DNA of 64,000 nt, taken from assembly GCA_012845835.1 (NCBI GenBank), contig JABAKD010000016.1, positions 444,843 through 508,842 of the forward strand. Reading direction: 5' to 3'. Below the pieces are notes generated by a model that was given only the letters and a program-made list of their open reading frames with translations, had not been told where the DNA came from and made no database searches. Positions 50,937 to 63,764 of this stretch are shown here, piece by piece; the first letter of the stretch is position 1, and every line of letters begins with the position of its first letter. Source of the DNA: Undaria pinnatifida. Its lineage: Eukaryota > Sar > Phaeophyceae > Laminariales > Alariaceae. A program made the position numbers and the translations under genes.

Positions 50937-51109
50937 TTGCACGAAGTTAGGTGCATTAAAGACAAGTACGATGTCCCATTTTCGAGAAATGGGCCCTCTA
51001 CCTTGGGTGAAGTATACAACAGCACTCAGGGCAGGTCCCCGCGCCCAGATACCAGCTTCGGGGTAAAATGTACGCGGCAGGCTCTTAGCCAATCATGTTC
51101 TTGTAAGTA
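50937..51109 (+). CDS. possible plus-strand exon, unassigned
   Basis: An open frame from an ATG-less start through K-D-K-Y-D-V-P-F-S-R-N-G-P-S-T to a strong donor, gtaagtatt, at about 51110. No family recognised. Confidence 0.2.
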
Positions 51110-51166
51110 TTTAATCTCGATTCGTGATTTCACATTGTTTGGCGGTTTTCACAGGTATCCATAGGG

Positions 51167-51258
51167 TTAATTGAGCCCTTCAGAGCCCCAAAACCCCGCG
51201 CTATACTAATTCCGAGTAATTTGTCCCCAAAACGGCGTTCCAGTCGTGAAGGCGTTAA
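51167..51258. mobile_element. piggyBac-like MITE, single unit
   Basis: ttaattgagcccttcagagccc at the left and cagtcgtgaaggcgttaa at the right, with tatactaattc-gagtaatttgtccccaaaacgg inside. Confidence 0.75.
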
Positions 51259-51474
51259 GCCGACAAACGTCACAAACCCAAACGCCAACCTAACCCACAA
51301 AAAAGCACAAGTTATACGAACGGCCGTGGGTCTATGTAGTCGTCATAGCGCCGCGTGGGTCGGCGGTACTACACTCCTGTTATTAATTTTTGTTTGCTTG
51401 GATGGCGGGAGCGAAAAACCAACTACTGTATTATACAAGTACGACTAAAATGAATAATTTTTCTCAGTCGTGGT

Positions 51475-52320
51475 CCCGCGTTAAAGTGCGGTACCGTTTA
51501 GCGCGGGGCCCCAGTTTAGTGCGGTACCCCTTAGTGCGGTACCCTTTGGTGCGGGGTTCCAGGTTAGTGCGGTACCCTTTAGTGCGGTACCCTTTACTGC
51601 GGGGCCCCAGTTTAGTGCGGGGTCCCAGGTTAGCGCGGTACTATTTAGATGCGGGGTCCCAGGTTAGTGCGGTACCCTTTAGTTCTTGGCCCCAGTTAAG
51701 TGCGGTACCCTTCAGTGCGGGGCCCCAGTGTAGTGTGGTAGCCTTTAGTGCGAGGTCCCATTTTAGTGCGGTACCCATTACGGCGGTGCCCCAGTTTAGT
51801 GCGGTACCCTACAGTGCGGGGCCCCAGTTGAGGGCGGTACCCCAGTTAAGTGCGGTAGTCGTTAGTCCGGGGTCCCAGTTTAGTGCGGTGCCCCAGTTTA
51901 GCGCAATGAGGATCGTTCCATCACGCTCGGGTTTGATTTGAGCCCCTCGCACGAGTGACTCTGTATGCTCACCGACCAGAAGACTTCAGACTATCAACTT
52001 TAGTATTTTTGGGCGCAGCTTCGCTCGCCATTCCATTCGCGGATTCATGTATATACGCAGAAACTAGAACAGCACGAAAGCTTGAGACTTGAGATCGCAA
52101 CAAGGACAAGGGGGGGGGGGGTGGGGCACTCGTGCGAGTGACCCCCCTAGCCGCGGCGAAAGAGAAGCTCCGAAAGTGACCCCTTCCTGGCGTAGCGTAG
52201 GTTGTCGACCTACAGAGTACTCTGTAGTGCACCACCCCCGGATAGTGCGGGGGTCCCAGTTTAGTGCGGATGTGGTGCACCACCCCCGGATAGTGCGGGG
52301 GTCCCAGTTTAGTGCGGTTA
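51475..52320. repeat. gtgcggtaccc / ggggccccagttta minisatellite, two blocks
   Basis: The main block, 51475-51910, alternates ttagtgcggtaccc and tgcggggccccagt. A second block at 52220-52320 has two 49-base copies of gtggtgcaccacccccggatagtgcggg. An inverted cactcg element lies between. Confidence 0.9.
51946..52142. mobile_element. element bounded by ctcgcacgagtg / cactcgtgcgagtg
   Basis: Palindromic motif at both edges; inside, ccattccattcgcggattcat is the reverse of the motif at 11186 and 55585. Confidence 0.55.
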
Positions 52321-52744
52321 TCCTCGTCTGTGGGAGGACACCCCACTGGTTGCGGGACCACGAGCGACTGGGTATTACTGCTGTATTCACGAACCTGGCC
52401 GTGGAGCAAAACAAAAAAACTGCGAGAGAGAAGACGGCAATGTGTAGACAGACCCGCGCGGTGACAACAAAGAACGGTCGCGTCTGGTCAACATATGTCA
52501 ACATACATCATTCCTAAGTTTCTCCCTGCTTTTTCTGAGACCTCCTCCCGCTTGATGAACTGCGCTATAAAATCGCACCCCGCTCACCCCAATTTGTGAT
52601 ATATTCAGAGCAAAAACTCGAAGTGAAACACAATGACCCGTGAATACGTAAACGTTAAAAAATGTACTTCGGAAGTAGACAATATATTCAGAGAATTGCA
52701 ACCACAAGACGCGAACGATTTTTGTTTTCCAACGATTTTGGGCT

Positions 52745-52833
52745 TTAACGCCTTTACCACTGGAAACCCGTTTTGGGGACAAAATTACTTGGATTTGGTA
52801 TAGGGAGGGGATTGGGGGCTCTAGAGGGGTTAA
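52745..52833. mobile_element. piggyBac-like MITE, clean 89-base copy
   Basis: ttaacgcctttaccactgg ... gggctctagaggggttaa, with TTAA at both edges and no coding capacity. Confidence 0.8.
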
Positions 52834-52865
52834 GGAGGATGGCTCCACGTCATCCAAAATAATAC

Positions 52866-52974
52866 TATTACGGGGGACCATAGTAAATAGGACCTACGGT
52901 ACACACAAAAACCAATATATTTCCCTATTTTGACTAACAATATTTGGTCCTATTTACTATGGTCCCCCGTAATA
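52866..52974. mobile_element. mariner-like MITE with perfect inverted ends
   Basis: tattacgggggaccatagta (and nine further bases) at the left is exactly complementary to the right end, for 29 bases. TA lies at both outer edges as expected for a TA target duplication. Total 109 bases. Confidence 0.88.
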
Positions 52975-54077
52975 TTACATCGCGAAAAACTGCTATGCAC
53001 CTCTCTTGTACATACAATATTATAGCACGCGTCGTTCACAGGTGTAGGCATGTAGGGATGGGCGTTGACTGTAGTTCATCCACGGCTAAGTTTTTTGGTT
53101 GGGTGGGGCGGGGGGCAAAGAAAATCATTGGTGTTGTGGGATACGTTTGGCGCTCCCTAAACCACCATCAATGCATTGGTACCGAAAGGTGTACCGTAGG
53201 GAGTAGCGGTACCTCTTTTTTCTCCCACAGGGTTTATTTAAGCCACTGGTCCACGTGACTCTGCCTACCGCGGCGAAAAAAAAAAAAAACAGGAAACAAT
53301 TTTTGAAGAGCAGTGTGACACGGGTCGCAAAACAACCAAACAAAGAAAGCTTTAGACGGCAAGAGGGCGGGGGGGGGGAGGGGGGGCACTCGCATGGGGT
53401 TTATGGCCCGACGACCCACTGAAAAGAGACGCCTCCAAAAGTGACTCCCCTCTACCATTAGTGGTGATCTTTTTGCAAACGCCACATACACCGAGCCACA
53501 AAACACACGCGGCAGAAAACGTGACACAAAAACATGCAAAACTCAGCAAATTACCGCACGTTTAACTATCATTCTGACGTACCAGCACATATTGATGACC
53601 GAAATAACATAGCTTAACACTGCGGTTCGGTCAACCAAAATTGGCGACTTATTCGTTTCTCAGTCAACCAACTCAACAGAAGATTTTTTGGGTTGGGCTT
53701 TTGCTATTGGCCTCCCAGGCACCCAGGTACGAAACAACAACTACTGCCGCAACACCCTCCCCGTAATACCAGTACTACTACTGCTGTATATTGTAGTTCA
53801 ACTGGCCAGTAACCAAGAGACGGCGACTTAAAGTCAGTCAACCAACTCACAAAAGTTTTTTGTTGTTTGAGCTGGGCCCAGGGTGACACACAGCGCGGTA
53901 CGAAATATTTTGGGTCTCCCTCTGACCCTTCCTCGCCGAGTCCCTCGTATATACCAGTAGACAGGAAGAGCGACCAACGAGTCGACGAATGAATGCAATC
54001 GTATCCAAAGCGTCGAGGAAAAAAACGAAGGACGTGGAGCGCTACGTAGGAGTACCACCAGCATGTTTTGCGCGGCG

Positions 54078-54358
54078 CGTGCACTACAATAGAGGTATAC
54101 CTTTTTTTGGCGAAAATGTTGTCTGAATGACGGGGCTCCTTAGGCCCAAGATCGTCGGAAAAAAAAAAAAAAAAATAGGACATTTTTTCTTCTTGCGTTT
54201 GCGTGATTTTCTTTCTGGCAAATCAGGTTTTGGGAGAGGGACATGCCTTAAGCTCCTATATCGATTGTGAGAACAACAACAACAACAACAACAACAATCG
54301 AGGAACCCACCCCAGAAAAAAAAAGGGGTGAACCTCTATAACCTCTATCGCCGCTTGT
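54078..54358 (+). mobile_element. MITE family 2, copy d
   Basis: gtgcactacaatagaggtataccttttttt at the left and ggtgaacctctataacctctatcgccgc at the right. Contains an AAC tract at 54272-54298. Confidence 0.85.
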
Positions 54359-54929
54359 AGTACAGCAGTTATGCGGACACCCTGCCAGCACGGCTCGAGG
54401 TGATCATTGCGGCAGCGCAAGTGTTCACCCACATGCACATATGGGATAAAATCGACTTGGAATAATACAACTCCCAGTGAGTGTTTCGTCCTCCGTGTGG
54501 TCGATACACGGAATAATTAATTTTGTTCGATGTTAGGGAGGAAGACGATATGTTTTTGTCCTCTGCGGTGCGGTCGATATGGCGTACAATTGATTACTTT
54601 TGATGTTGTGTAGTGGGAGACGGTACATCGCGCTGCTGTGGGGACAAAACCCCCTATTAATCCAAGCAGCCCGGGCTGTTGCTTACCTAGTAATACATAT
54701 TTTTCCCGCCGGCGGTGTGAAGCTGGTTCCTAAATTTTCAACGAACTCTCCTCTCGAAACACAAAAAGCCATACTATTACAATATCATGCACGTTGCACT
54801 CTCATTTCTTCCTTGTACGTACTGCAGCCATCGCAATCTGATGCGCTGGCTGGCTTATCATCTCCCGCCCGCCCCCGCATCCATTGCGTCCGTTCGTCAT
54901 CGCATCTGGCCGAATGAACCGCTTGTGTT

Positions 54930-55092
54930 TTTGCAACGTGTATTCTCCGTTTTGTAGTCGGTCGACTCAACGCCTTAACGACTGGAAACCTACAATTTTA
55001 CTTGAAGTTAGGTTTTGCAACATGTATTCTCCGTTTTGTAGCCGGTCGACTCAACGCCTTAACGACTGGAAACCCACAATTTTACTCGAAGT
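54930..55092. repeat. 82-base tandem duplication
   Basis: gttttgcaac-tgtattctccgttttgtag ... ttaacgactggaaacc ... gaagttag is present twice; the second copy runs into a piggyBac-like pair. Confidence 0.9.
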
Positions 55093-55215
55093 TAGTATAG
55101 GGAGGGGTTTGGGGGCTCCAAAAGGGTTGACCCTTTGAGAGCCCCCAATCCCCTCCCTATACTAAATGCAAGTATTTTTGTCCCCAAAACGGGTTTCCAG
55201 TGGTGAAGGGGTTAA
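55059..55215. mobile_element. piggyBac-like MITE pair, tail to tail
   Basis: ttaacgactggaaaccc ... ggggctccaaaagggttgaccctttgagagcccc ... gaaggggttaa: two inverted units, with the central TTAA degraded to ttga. Confidence 0.75.
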
Positions 55216-55400
55216 GGGCCCGTCTGCATCTGGCGAGGAGGCAACGGCATCGGTATCGGCACGGACACTGGTTGCGCTGGGATGTGCATTAGATGGGTGG
55301 AAAGGACCCAAGGCTACCCGCTGACTTTCGGCACCCATTTTTCGCGACAGTAGCTCCGGGTATCACTCGCGCGCGAGTGAACCAACAACCCCGCCCCCCG

Positions 55401-55488
55401 TTAACCCCTTCACAAGTGGAACCCCTTTTTGGGGACACTTTTACTTGAATTTAGTATAGGGAGGGATTTGGGGGCTCTACAGGGGTTT
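55401..55488. mobile_element. piggyBac-like MITE, single unit
   Basis: ttaaccccttcacaagtgg ... gggggctctacaggggtt; the right TTAA has decayed to tttt. Confidence 0.7.
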
Positions 55489-55864
55489 TCTGCAGTCTAA
55501 ACCTTTTTCGCTTCAGTCCTAACCTTTTTCGCATTCTTAACGTTTTTCGCGCTATTTTTTTTTGTAACCTAGACGGAGATATATGAATCCGCGATGGAAT
55601 GGTATACTAGTAGTAGGCCATCCTCGGTCGAAGAGGCCGCCTGAAGTCGCTTTGTCCTACACATGAGGTTCTGAGTCGCCCGTGCGAGTGGCACAAAACC
55701 GTAAATTGGCCCCCCAGTGGGCTTGGTACTACAACACGGTAGGCTTTTGTCGAAGATGAGGCTAATATCTTATTTTTGTTGAGAACGCACACATATTTCA
55801 GGCGCACGCCCGATCCCATCAGCCCGCGTTGCTTCATCGCGTGCCCGTATGGCCCATGCTGTAA

Positions 55865-56245
55865 CCGTCATACGCTTAACCAAGCCGGTCGCCCGGTTGG
55901 CCTGGTGGTTAAACCTCGAAAACTACAAAGGTTGGAGTCAGGGGTTCAAAATCTCGGTGTGGAGATTTTATGATTTTATGTTCTGGAGAGACACCAGCCG
56001 CCGAGAGCTCTTCACAACGTGGGTAAGCACAAGAATTCGACGCAAGTCGACAAGGAAGGGGGGGAAAGTGCTAAAGTTATTGTTCTTGCGATGAAAACGA
56101 CGGCGCGTGCCGTCGTGGCCGCGAGAGAGGATAAGAACCCGCATACTACTCGTAGCGACCCCGGGTCTGAGTTACGTCTAGAGAGGGAGAAGGAAAAAGA
56201 AAACTGCAAAGATAATAGAAGGGGTGAGCAGAAGAACGCAAAAAA
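55865..56245 (+). mobile_element. SINE-like family B, copy 5, fullest copy
   Basis: The A-box-like ttggcctggtggttaaacc and B-box-like ggggttcaaaatctc precede the family body, which ends ggtctgagttacgtctagagaggg. The tRNA-like head supports a Pol III origin. Confidence 0.8.
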
Positions 56246-56837
56246 AAAAAGGTTTTCTGGAGCCATATTATATTGCTGGCTACCTACTTCATGCTTTGGT
56301 TGCTTCGTATGTACCGGTATGTTATATGATCACCGCTCAAATACCCGTAGCTTGTGCTTACGCGAATTACCGCAACAAAACAGAATTTGAGCTGCGTACG
56401 GGTAGTAACCAGTAAAATGACCAATGTCCAATTTATGTGACAATGTGAGAGCCAGCGGAAGGGGGTTTCCACAGAAATAAGTGGCTTTAGTGGGTAGTGA
56501 ACAGGGGGTGTCACGTGATTACGTCGACCCACAGACCGATTTCTCACCGCAAAAGTGACCTCGCCGTAATACCGCAATGCGGTGACGCAACAACTTTGCT
56601 ATTGGTAACTGTTTAACCATGTTACTTTTGGTTCGAAAGGGCACGCTCGAAACCTCGACACCTGCTGCCCGGGGAGACCAGGAGTACACAAGATAACCCA
56701 TATAGCGCGGCCTGGTCGTGAATATAAGGGACGTTTTGAGAGATTTAGCGGGATACAAGATGCCCCTTACATAACAGATTGCAACGAGGCAACAACAGCT
56801 ATTATAAAGAGAATGGTAAAATAGACACCAGAAAAAA

Positions 56838-57095
56838 AAATGCACTACATGTACGGCAGCTGTGAGATCGAAGATTTCGTCGAAACTCATCCTTGCATGC
56901 CGTGTGCGATACTCCGATCGCGTGAAATACTGGGTGTTGTGTTGGGTATCCTCGTCAAGGACATAGGTCGGCGACTCCCCTTGGAACTAGCTTGTATCAG
57001 GGTCAACAGGGTAATGTTAATCAATCTGCGAACGGAAACTATAAAGCCCGTTTTGAGGGGGGCAAAATCTGACGGCTGTGGAACGTTATGAATAT
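56838..57095 (+). repeat. dispersed repeat R57, copy 1
   Basis: ggtcggcgactccccttgaact-gcttgta-cag-gtcaacagggt-atgtt and gaggggg-aaaatctgacggctg also occur at 62815-62940. Confidence 0.85.
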
Positions 57096-57277
57096 AGTCT
57101 ATGGTCGCATCACCGCTGAGGGGAGGACAGGGTGGGGGTTGAGGGGGTTGGGGGCTCAACATGTTTAGGTCGCACAAATGAATATACAGCACGCGTGGTG
57201 CTGGGTCTACTGCAGTACATATATACGATGTTGTTGTTAATGTTGTTGTAGATTTTACCCTCAGCCCAATCGTTTGA

Positions 57278-57504
57278 ACAAGCCACAAGCCGTGGTCACA
57301 GGTGTCTTCCCTTTCCCCTCCACATACTCGTCTTCGCTTACATCGCGCACAGGAAATACTTCAGCATTCTCAACTTTCAACCTTATTATGATTGTCGATG
57401 TTCATCGAAGTTTTGCTCACTCATTCTCTCGCGCTGTCTGTCCGCTGGTCAATTTTTGCGCAAGAAATAATCCCGCATACACGAGCACCACGAGTATGCA
57501 CTCG

Positions 57505-57505
<1 letters not shown>
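57278..57505 (-). mobile_element. SINE-like family A, copy 3 (inverted, diverged)
   Basis: Reverse of the 14.6 kb body (caagcc-tggtcaca, tcgaagttttgctcactc-ttctctcgcgct). It abuts the duplicated segment at 57505. Confidence 0.65.
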
Positions 57506-58078
<573 letters not shown>

Positions 58079-58389
58079 GGTGAGACCTGAACCCCCGACC
58101 TTACGTTACCAGGAACGAGATTCACCTACTATTAATATAGAGAGCATACTCCTCCAGTAAGAAGCTGCCCAATAAGAAAGTGATGCTCATTTTTGGGCGG
58201 ACGTTAAGAAAATACGACTTAAGAAACCGTGATCAGCACACTAAACCCTCTATCTATGCTCGAGCTTGTTCAAGGGTGGTGTCCCAACAAGAATCTGAGG
58301 CTCGCTTCCACTAGGATTTTCTTGTTGGCCAGCGAGCCCATATACTGTACTCCATCGGGGTCTCCATCGTTTGTTTGTTTGTTTTTCTA

Positions 58390-58640
58390 GTCAAATCCCA
58401 CCTATTGTATTTTCTCTCGCACTTTTACTTTCTCGTTCCCCTTCCCTTGACGTGACTCAGAGATCCAGGGCCACTTAGCGGGCTCTTCTCCCTCTCCTCC
58501 CACCACGGCAGGCGGCGTATTTTTTTTCGCGAGAAGACTGCAGCCCTTTCCTCCCTCGTCGACTCGCGTCGAATCGGAAATTCTGTAGGGGTGGTGCCTC
58601 AGCAGGTAAGGCGGTGGGTGTGCCATAGCAATAGGATCGC
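58390..58640 (-). mobile_element. SINE-like family B, copy 6 (inverted)
   Basis: The reverse complement has gtcgacgagggaggaaagg, cttctcgcgaaaaaaaat and tctgagtcacgtcaaggg. Confidence 0.7.
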
Positions 58641-58868
58641 CTTATCGGGGGGACCCGCACTATCCGTTCCAGAGTATGAGTGCATGAACGCGTGCGATTC
58701 CCAGTAGCGCCAAAGCGATTTTGACCGCCTTATATAGGGATACCGCCTTACTCAGACCGCCTTGCTGGGGGACCTCTACTACTTTACTGCCGTCGCTGCT
58801 GTGTTTTTTGTGTGTATTACCCACCGCTTCGATGGTTCAGGGGGGAGGCCCGTCCAAAAAAAGGTGAT

Positions 58869-59168
58869 AGTGACGCATTCTACGATAGCAAAAGGTATAC
58901 CTTTTTTTTGGCAATTTTGTTTCCTTAACCCGAAAATCGTCCAAAAATAAATAAATAATTTTAGGACATTTTTTGTTTTGCATGATGATGCTCTCGTTGC
59001 GTACCTAGGCCATGTGAGGCTTTTTATCCGGGGGAGAAGTCGTAGTTTTTGTTCTTCTCGCCGAAACGGTTTTTTTTTGGGGGGGGAGGTCTTAAGCTCC
59101 CAAATTGAGTAGAACGTCAGTAAAAGAAAAAAAAAGAAGAAAAAATGAACCTCTATCGTAACACGCGT
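58869..59168 (+). mobile_element. MITE family 2, copy e
   Basis: gacgcattctacgatagcaaaaggtatacc at the left and aatgaacctctatcgtaacacgcgtc at the right. Confidence 0.85.
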
Positions 59169-59169
59169 C

Positions 59170-59750
59170 TAGAAAGAGAGAAAAAAAAAATTAACTGCAT
59201 CGTCGGCCATAGCAACAAAGTCGGGCTGCTGCTGCGGTATGACAAGGGGCCTGTCATAGAGATAATATGGAAGAAAAAGAGCAGCCCCGCGCTATGACGC
59301 AAGGAGAGGGAGCTAGCTACACGGCACGCGCCGCGCTGCATGGCAGGTGACTCTGCTTGTACCGCGCGCTTACGCCGAGAATGGTTGGGAAAGATAACAC
59401 TCGTCAGTTTTTCTTCGCGTTGTGTCTGCGTTGTCATACTTGAATGTTTTCGCGCTGCTGTGTCTCGGCTTCAAAGGCAGAAGGGGCTACTCCTGTTGAA
59501 CTTCTTATGTATGTGCCTCCTGCTGTGAAGTACTAGGTGAATTTCGTACCTACCCAGTGGCGAGATGCGGTTGCAACTCCCGAGCGCATACGGGTTGATA
59601 TTTTGAACGGGAGGGCGGTATTTTGAAGGGGGGGGGGTGATACTTTAAAGGGGCTAACCGGCCAGAACAAACATTCCACCCCAAAAACTGCAACTCCCTC
59701 TTTTTTTTATTTTTATTTTCGTTTTTTTTCACACTTTTAATGTCTTCTTC
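59170..59750. other. no gene recognised
   Basis: Short open frames on both strands near 59280-59530 with no motif; a G-run region at 59600-59650. Confidence 0.4.
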
Positions 59751-59752
59751 TT

Positions 59753-59990
59753 TCCAGCTTCCGGACAAGCCATGGTCACAGCTAGGTGCGGTCCCTTCTC
59801 CCCCCCCCCCCCCCCCCGGCTCTTCTTGCCCTCGATTTTTATCGCCCTTAGGGTTCAGCAAATTTCCCAAGTGCTACATGCTCGTCGATTTTTCCATGGA
59901 GTGTTTCTGCTAACTCACGCTCTCTCGCGCTTGTCGCAAGTCAATTCGTGTGTGCACAGAAGAGAAAGTTCCCAGAAATTTCTATATTTT
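59753..59990 (-). mobile_element. SINE-like family A, copy 4 (inverted)
   Basis: gcttccggacaagccatggtcacagct ... tttttatcgcccttagggttcagcaaat ... ctaactcacgctctctcgcgctt is the reverse of family A. Confidence 0.8.
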
Positions 59991-60599
59991 TTTACCACGG
60001 GACTGCTGAGAAAAAATGTGCCGTACACTCATCTTCCTGCCTAACCTTTCCCAAATTACTTGTCCTCGCGGGCATCTTCTCGCTCGAGGTGACTAGCTTC
60101 GGTAGAAGCTATTTCTTACATCAGAGGGTCGTCGGTATGATACGCTATACTCTTGTAGCGCGTTTTTCATTGTTCGATCTTTTTTTTTCCTATTTTTGCT
60201 CTCTATCCAGCTCGACTTGCAGGGGAAGTACTTCACGCTGATAATCGTTGCAGTCAACAACCTCTCGTGAACAAGCCGTCTATTGTGTCACAGATCCCCC
60301 CCCTCCATTTCCACATATATATAATAGTTGGCCTCGGTTGGCACCGACGCTGTCAAACATTGTATGTATGCATATTGGGGTTGGCGTTGGTTGGCAACGA
60401 CGCTGTAGAACATGCCAATCACTGCGTGCGATATGACACCTGGGTACCGTTTTCTTTTCTTTTTTTCTTTGTTTTTTGGCGGTTCTACCAAGATGGTTAT
60501 GCGTTTCGATCATATTGTGCGGGGTGGAGAACTTTAACCCCGCACAAGGGGAATGATCGCATCACGTATTAACAGTGTGAATATGGTAAGGCACCCACA

Positions 60600-60935
60600 C
60601 GAGGCAGTTACATAGTAATATCCACTGCTGCTGTCTCTGGAGTGGTCACACCAGAAAACAAAGTAACTCATTGGCGCTGTCATCCACAAGCAAGAAAGTA
60701 GGCACAAGGTGCCGAAATCCGTCTTACAAGCGGTTCTCGGAAGGATGCAGTTCACCCTTCATGCGACTCGCCGAACAAACACCTCACGGCGCTTCGCGCT
60801 TTGCGCAAGCAATGTCTGCTTGGTTGGTGAAAACCCGACTTGCTCCGTCCCGGCACAGTAGGGATGCGAGGGTCTAATGGCTATGGTCATACGACTACGG
60901 CCGTGCACAAAATGAGTACTCCCTCCCCCCCTCCT
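60600..60935 (+). repeat. dispersed repeat R60, copy 2
   Basis: From tgtctctggagtggtcacacc-gaaaacaaagta to gactacggccgtgcacaaaatgagta; over 90 percent similar by eye to 61990-62285. Confidence 0.88.
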
Positions 60936-61399
60936 CCGCACTCCCGGTATACCGTTATGTTGTGCACGGCTTCATCTTTTCATGGTTCGAAAAGTATATC
61001 CCTCGGCGAATCCGTGGAGGGGGGGGGGGGGGGTCGCTTCGTCTCTGCCGGGTTAATCGTTTGTGGTAGCTTCTATTGCCCTTCGCAGGAGAAGACCAAT
61101 CAGCCCAAGAAAAAAAAGCGTTAATTGCGCTGTCTTGTCCTTTAGATTAAGCCCTTGGATTAATGACCTTCTGCCAACCATTTTCTCCATTTCCTTTTCC
61201 CGCGTATCCTCTGTTTATCTACTGCTTGTACCGCTACTTCCTGTCCCGGCGTAAGCCTGTCTGTTTTATATAGCTACCAGGTATTAGTCTACCCTAATTC
61301 TCATCAACATCCTTAGACTAGCCCTTTCCTACTACTAATTTGCACGACGTGTAATTTCACGCGTTTCTCCTCCATAAAACAGCCTTGCAACGTGTGCCA

Positions 61400-61600
61400 A
61401 AGGAGACAGCTTCGCAGCGGCTCTTGTGGGGGTCGATTTAGATGGAAGCTTTTAGGTCACATGTCGCCATAGCGGCCGCGCTTGCAATGCGCGCTAAAAG
61501 GAGCAAGTCTAAGCAGCAGTCAGCAGCAGCTTCGTTGCGGCTTTTTCGGGGGTCGAATTTGGTATGGCAGTTATACTACCACAGGTCGCGGGACAGCGTA
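61400..61600. repeat. two-copy direct repeat, period about 119
   Basis: agcttcgcagcggctcttgtgggggtcgattta and agcttcgttgcggctttttcgggggtcgaattt, each followed by atgg and a caggtc/aggtca piece. Confidence 0.6.
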
Positions 61601-61865
61601 AATCAGCCCAACAAAAACATGAGTGAATAAATTTTCTTGTCTTCCCGCTGCTCGAGAATAATCCCTCTACACACTATACCTGCGTTTTTGGTACTTACCG
61701 TGTGGAGATATTCGAAAGGGTGGGATAACGCCTGCCGTCGTGTAATGCGAGGGTTGAGTCTAAACAGCCACCGTCTTTTCCGCGTTGTTTCTTGGTGACA
61801 GCTTTTACATTTCATTTCGCGGGAGAGCATGCAATGAAACCAAGAGAGAAAGCGGAAAAGCCGAT

Positions 61866-62285
61866 TTTTACTGCCTGGTTGGTGAAAACCCGACGTGCTC
61901 CGTCTTCCGTCCCGGCATAGTAGGGATGCGAGGGTCTACGATCATACGACTACGGTTATGCACAAACTGAGTATACCCCCCTTGAAGCCTTTTGTCTCTG
62001 GAGTGGCCACAACGGAAAACAAAGTATAACTCATTGGCGCTGTCATCCATAAGTGCAAGAAAGTAGGCACAAGGCGCCGAAGTCCGTCTTACGAGCGGTT
62101 CTTGGAAGGATGCAGTTCACCCTTCATGCGACTCGCCGAACGAACACCCCACGGCGCTTCGTGCTTTTGGTTCAAGCAATGTCTGCCTGGTTGGTGAAAA
62201 CCGAACGTGCTCCGTCCCGGCATAGTAGGGAAGCGAGGGTCTTACTGTCATACGACTACGCCCATGCACAAACCGAGTACCCCCC
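61866..62285 (+). repeat. dispersed repeat R60, copies 3 (partial) and 4
   Basis: The half copy 61866-61985 (tggtgaaaacccgacgtgctccgtc ... actacggttatgcacaaactgagta) is directly followed by a full copy. Confidence 0.88.
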
Positions 62286-62599
62286 CCCCTTATACACAGT
62301 TCTTGAGGTCTCACTGCTGCACAAGAATAAGCCGGGTCTTTCTTACCGCTCTGGACGAAAATTTAAGGACCATTTATATTCGTATTGATGACCTACCGTT
62401 CCCTACATTTGAGTCCACATAGTGGTACTACGCAACTCAGAGGATCCCGGGGACTATCCGTCCCGGGGACTATCCTGCAATCCACCACCAGCTGTGGGCA
62501 GCGTTTTATCGCGGACGTATATATGTAATAGAATACGTACAAGTAATCAGACGCTATCATAACGTCATCCATCGTCAGACCATGTACGGCTGCTCGGTT

Positions 62600-62945
62600 T
62601 TCGTTTGATGGCGCCGAGGAGCAACTTTCTTGGGGATCAAAATACAGCGACCAAGAGACAAGTCATGCCGTTGATGTACGAGAAATATGTAATACTTCGA
62701 AGTATGTATTATAACGATAAACTTACGCTGCGTCGAAACTCGTCTCTGGAAGCCGTGTGTGATACGACTACGATCGCGCGTATGACTGGGTGTGTGTCCT
62801 CATTGAAGGACAGAGGTCGGCGACTCCCCTCAGAACTTGTGTAGCTTGTACCAGAGGGTCAACAGGGTGATGTTGATCGATCTTTGCGCGCAAACTCCAA
62901 AGCCCATTTTTGAGGGGGACAAAAATCTGACGGCTGCTGAGGAAG
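62600..62945 (+). repeat. dispersed repeat R57, copy 2
   Basis: Colinear with 56838-57095 over its right two thirds. Confidence 0.8.
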
Positions 62946-63427
62946 GAAATGCATCAGTTTATCAAGATAAACATATGTGTGTACGCATAATGTGGGCGCA
63001 CGACAACCACAGACAGACAGTAGTAGCAGTTGGTATATATCGGCCCGCTCATATACAAGAAAGCAGACTTTTACACGAGAAAGTTAGCCTAGACCATTAA
63101 ACACGCTCAAGAAAAGTATGTCAGCCCCAGGCGTTTACCTTCTCGCAGGGCAACTTCTAAGAAACCTGCTCCCTTCTCGCTCCAACGAAAAGGATGTCAG
63201 AGCCAAGAGCTTGATTGTTATCAGGTTTCTCGTGAACGGGCTGCTACTTTATTATCATAGCATACACGAGTATAGTCTGGCAAAAATAAGCCGCACGCAT
63301 TTTTCGTAGCGAGCGACTCGCACGAAACTCTTGCGTCGTCTATGATACGTGTATCTAGCTCGGATACCCGAGAGGCTGTTACCCACCCCCCATGAAAGCG
63401 ATCAGCGATGTGGTGTGGTGTGATATG

Positions 63428-63743
63428 ACGCGTGGTACGATAGAGGTTTCGATTTTTTTGGGGGCAATTTTGTTTTCTGAATGACGGCGCTACCTTAACT
63501 CAAAATCGCCGGGAAAAAAAAAAGGAATAGGCCATTAAAAAAAAAAAAGTATTTGTTTGTGCATGGTGATTCTCGTCGTGTACCTTCGTAGGCTATGGGA
63601 TTTTTTCCATCCGGTATTGTAGCAGTCTAAAATCTATCTTGGTTCTCAAAATCAGTTTTGGGGTCAAGACATGTCTTAAGCTCCCAAATTGAGAAAGCTT
63701 CCGAAAAAAAAAAGTGGTGGCGCACCTCGTTAGCGCGCGTCGC
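63428..63743 (+). mobile_element. MITE family 2, copy f
   Basis: gacgcgtggtacgatagaggtttcgat at the left and gtggtggcgcacctcgttagcgcgcgtc at the right, with tgaatgacggcgc and gtcttaagctcccaaattgag inside. Confidence 0.85.
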
Positions 63744-63764
63744 ATCGTCATTTCTCATCCCAGA

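Noticed and set aside
63144-63240. Minus-strand stretch S-P-F-T-R-N-L-I-T-I-K-L-L-A-L-T-S-F resembling P450 helix E, with a gtaaac donor
   Set aside because: Only loosely similar, out of order for the gene, and no other P450 motif nearby.
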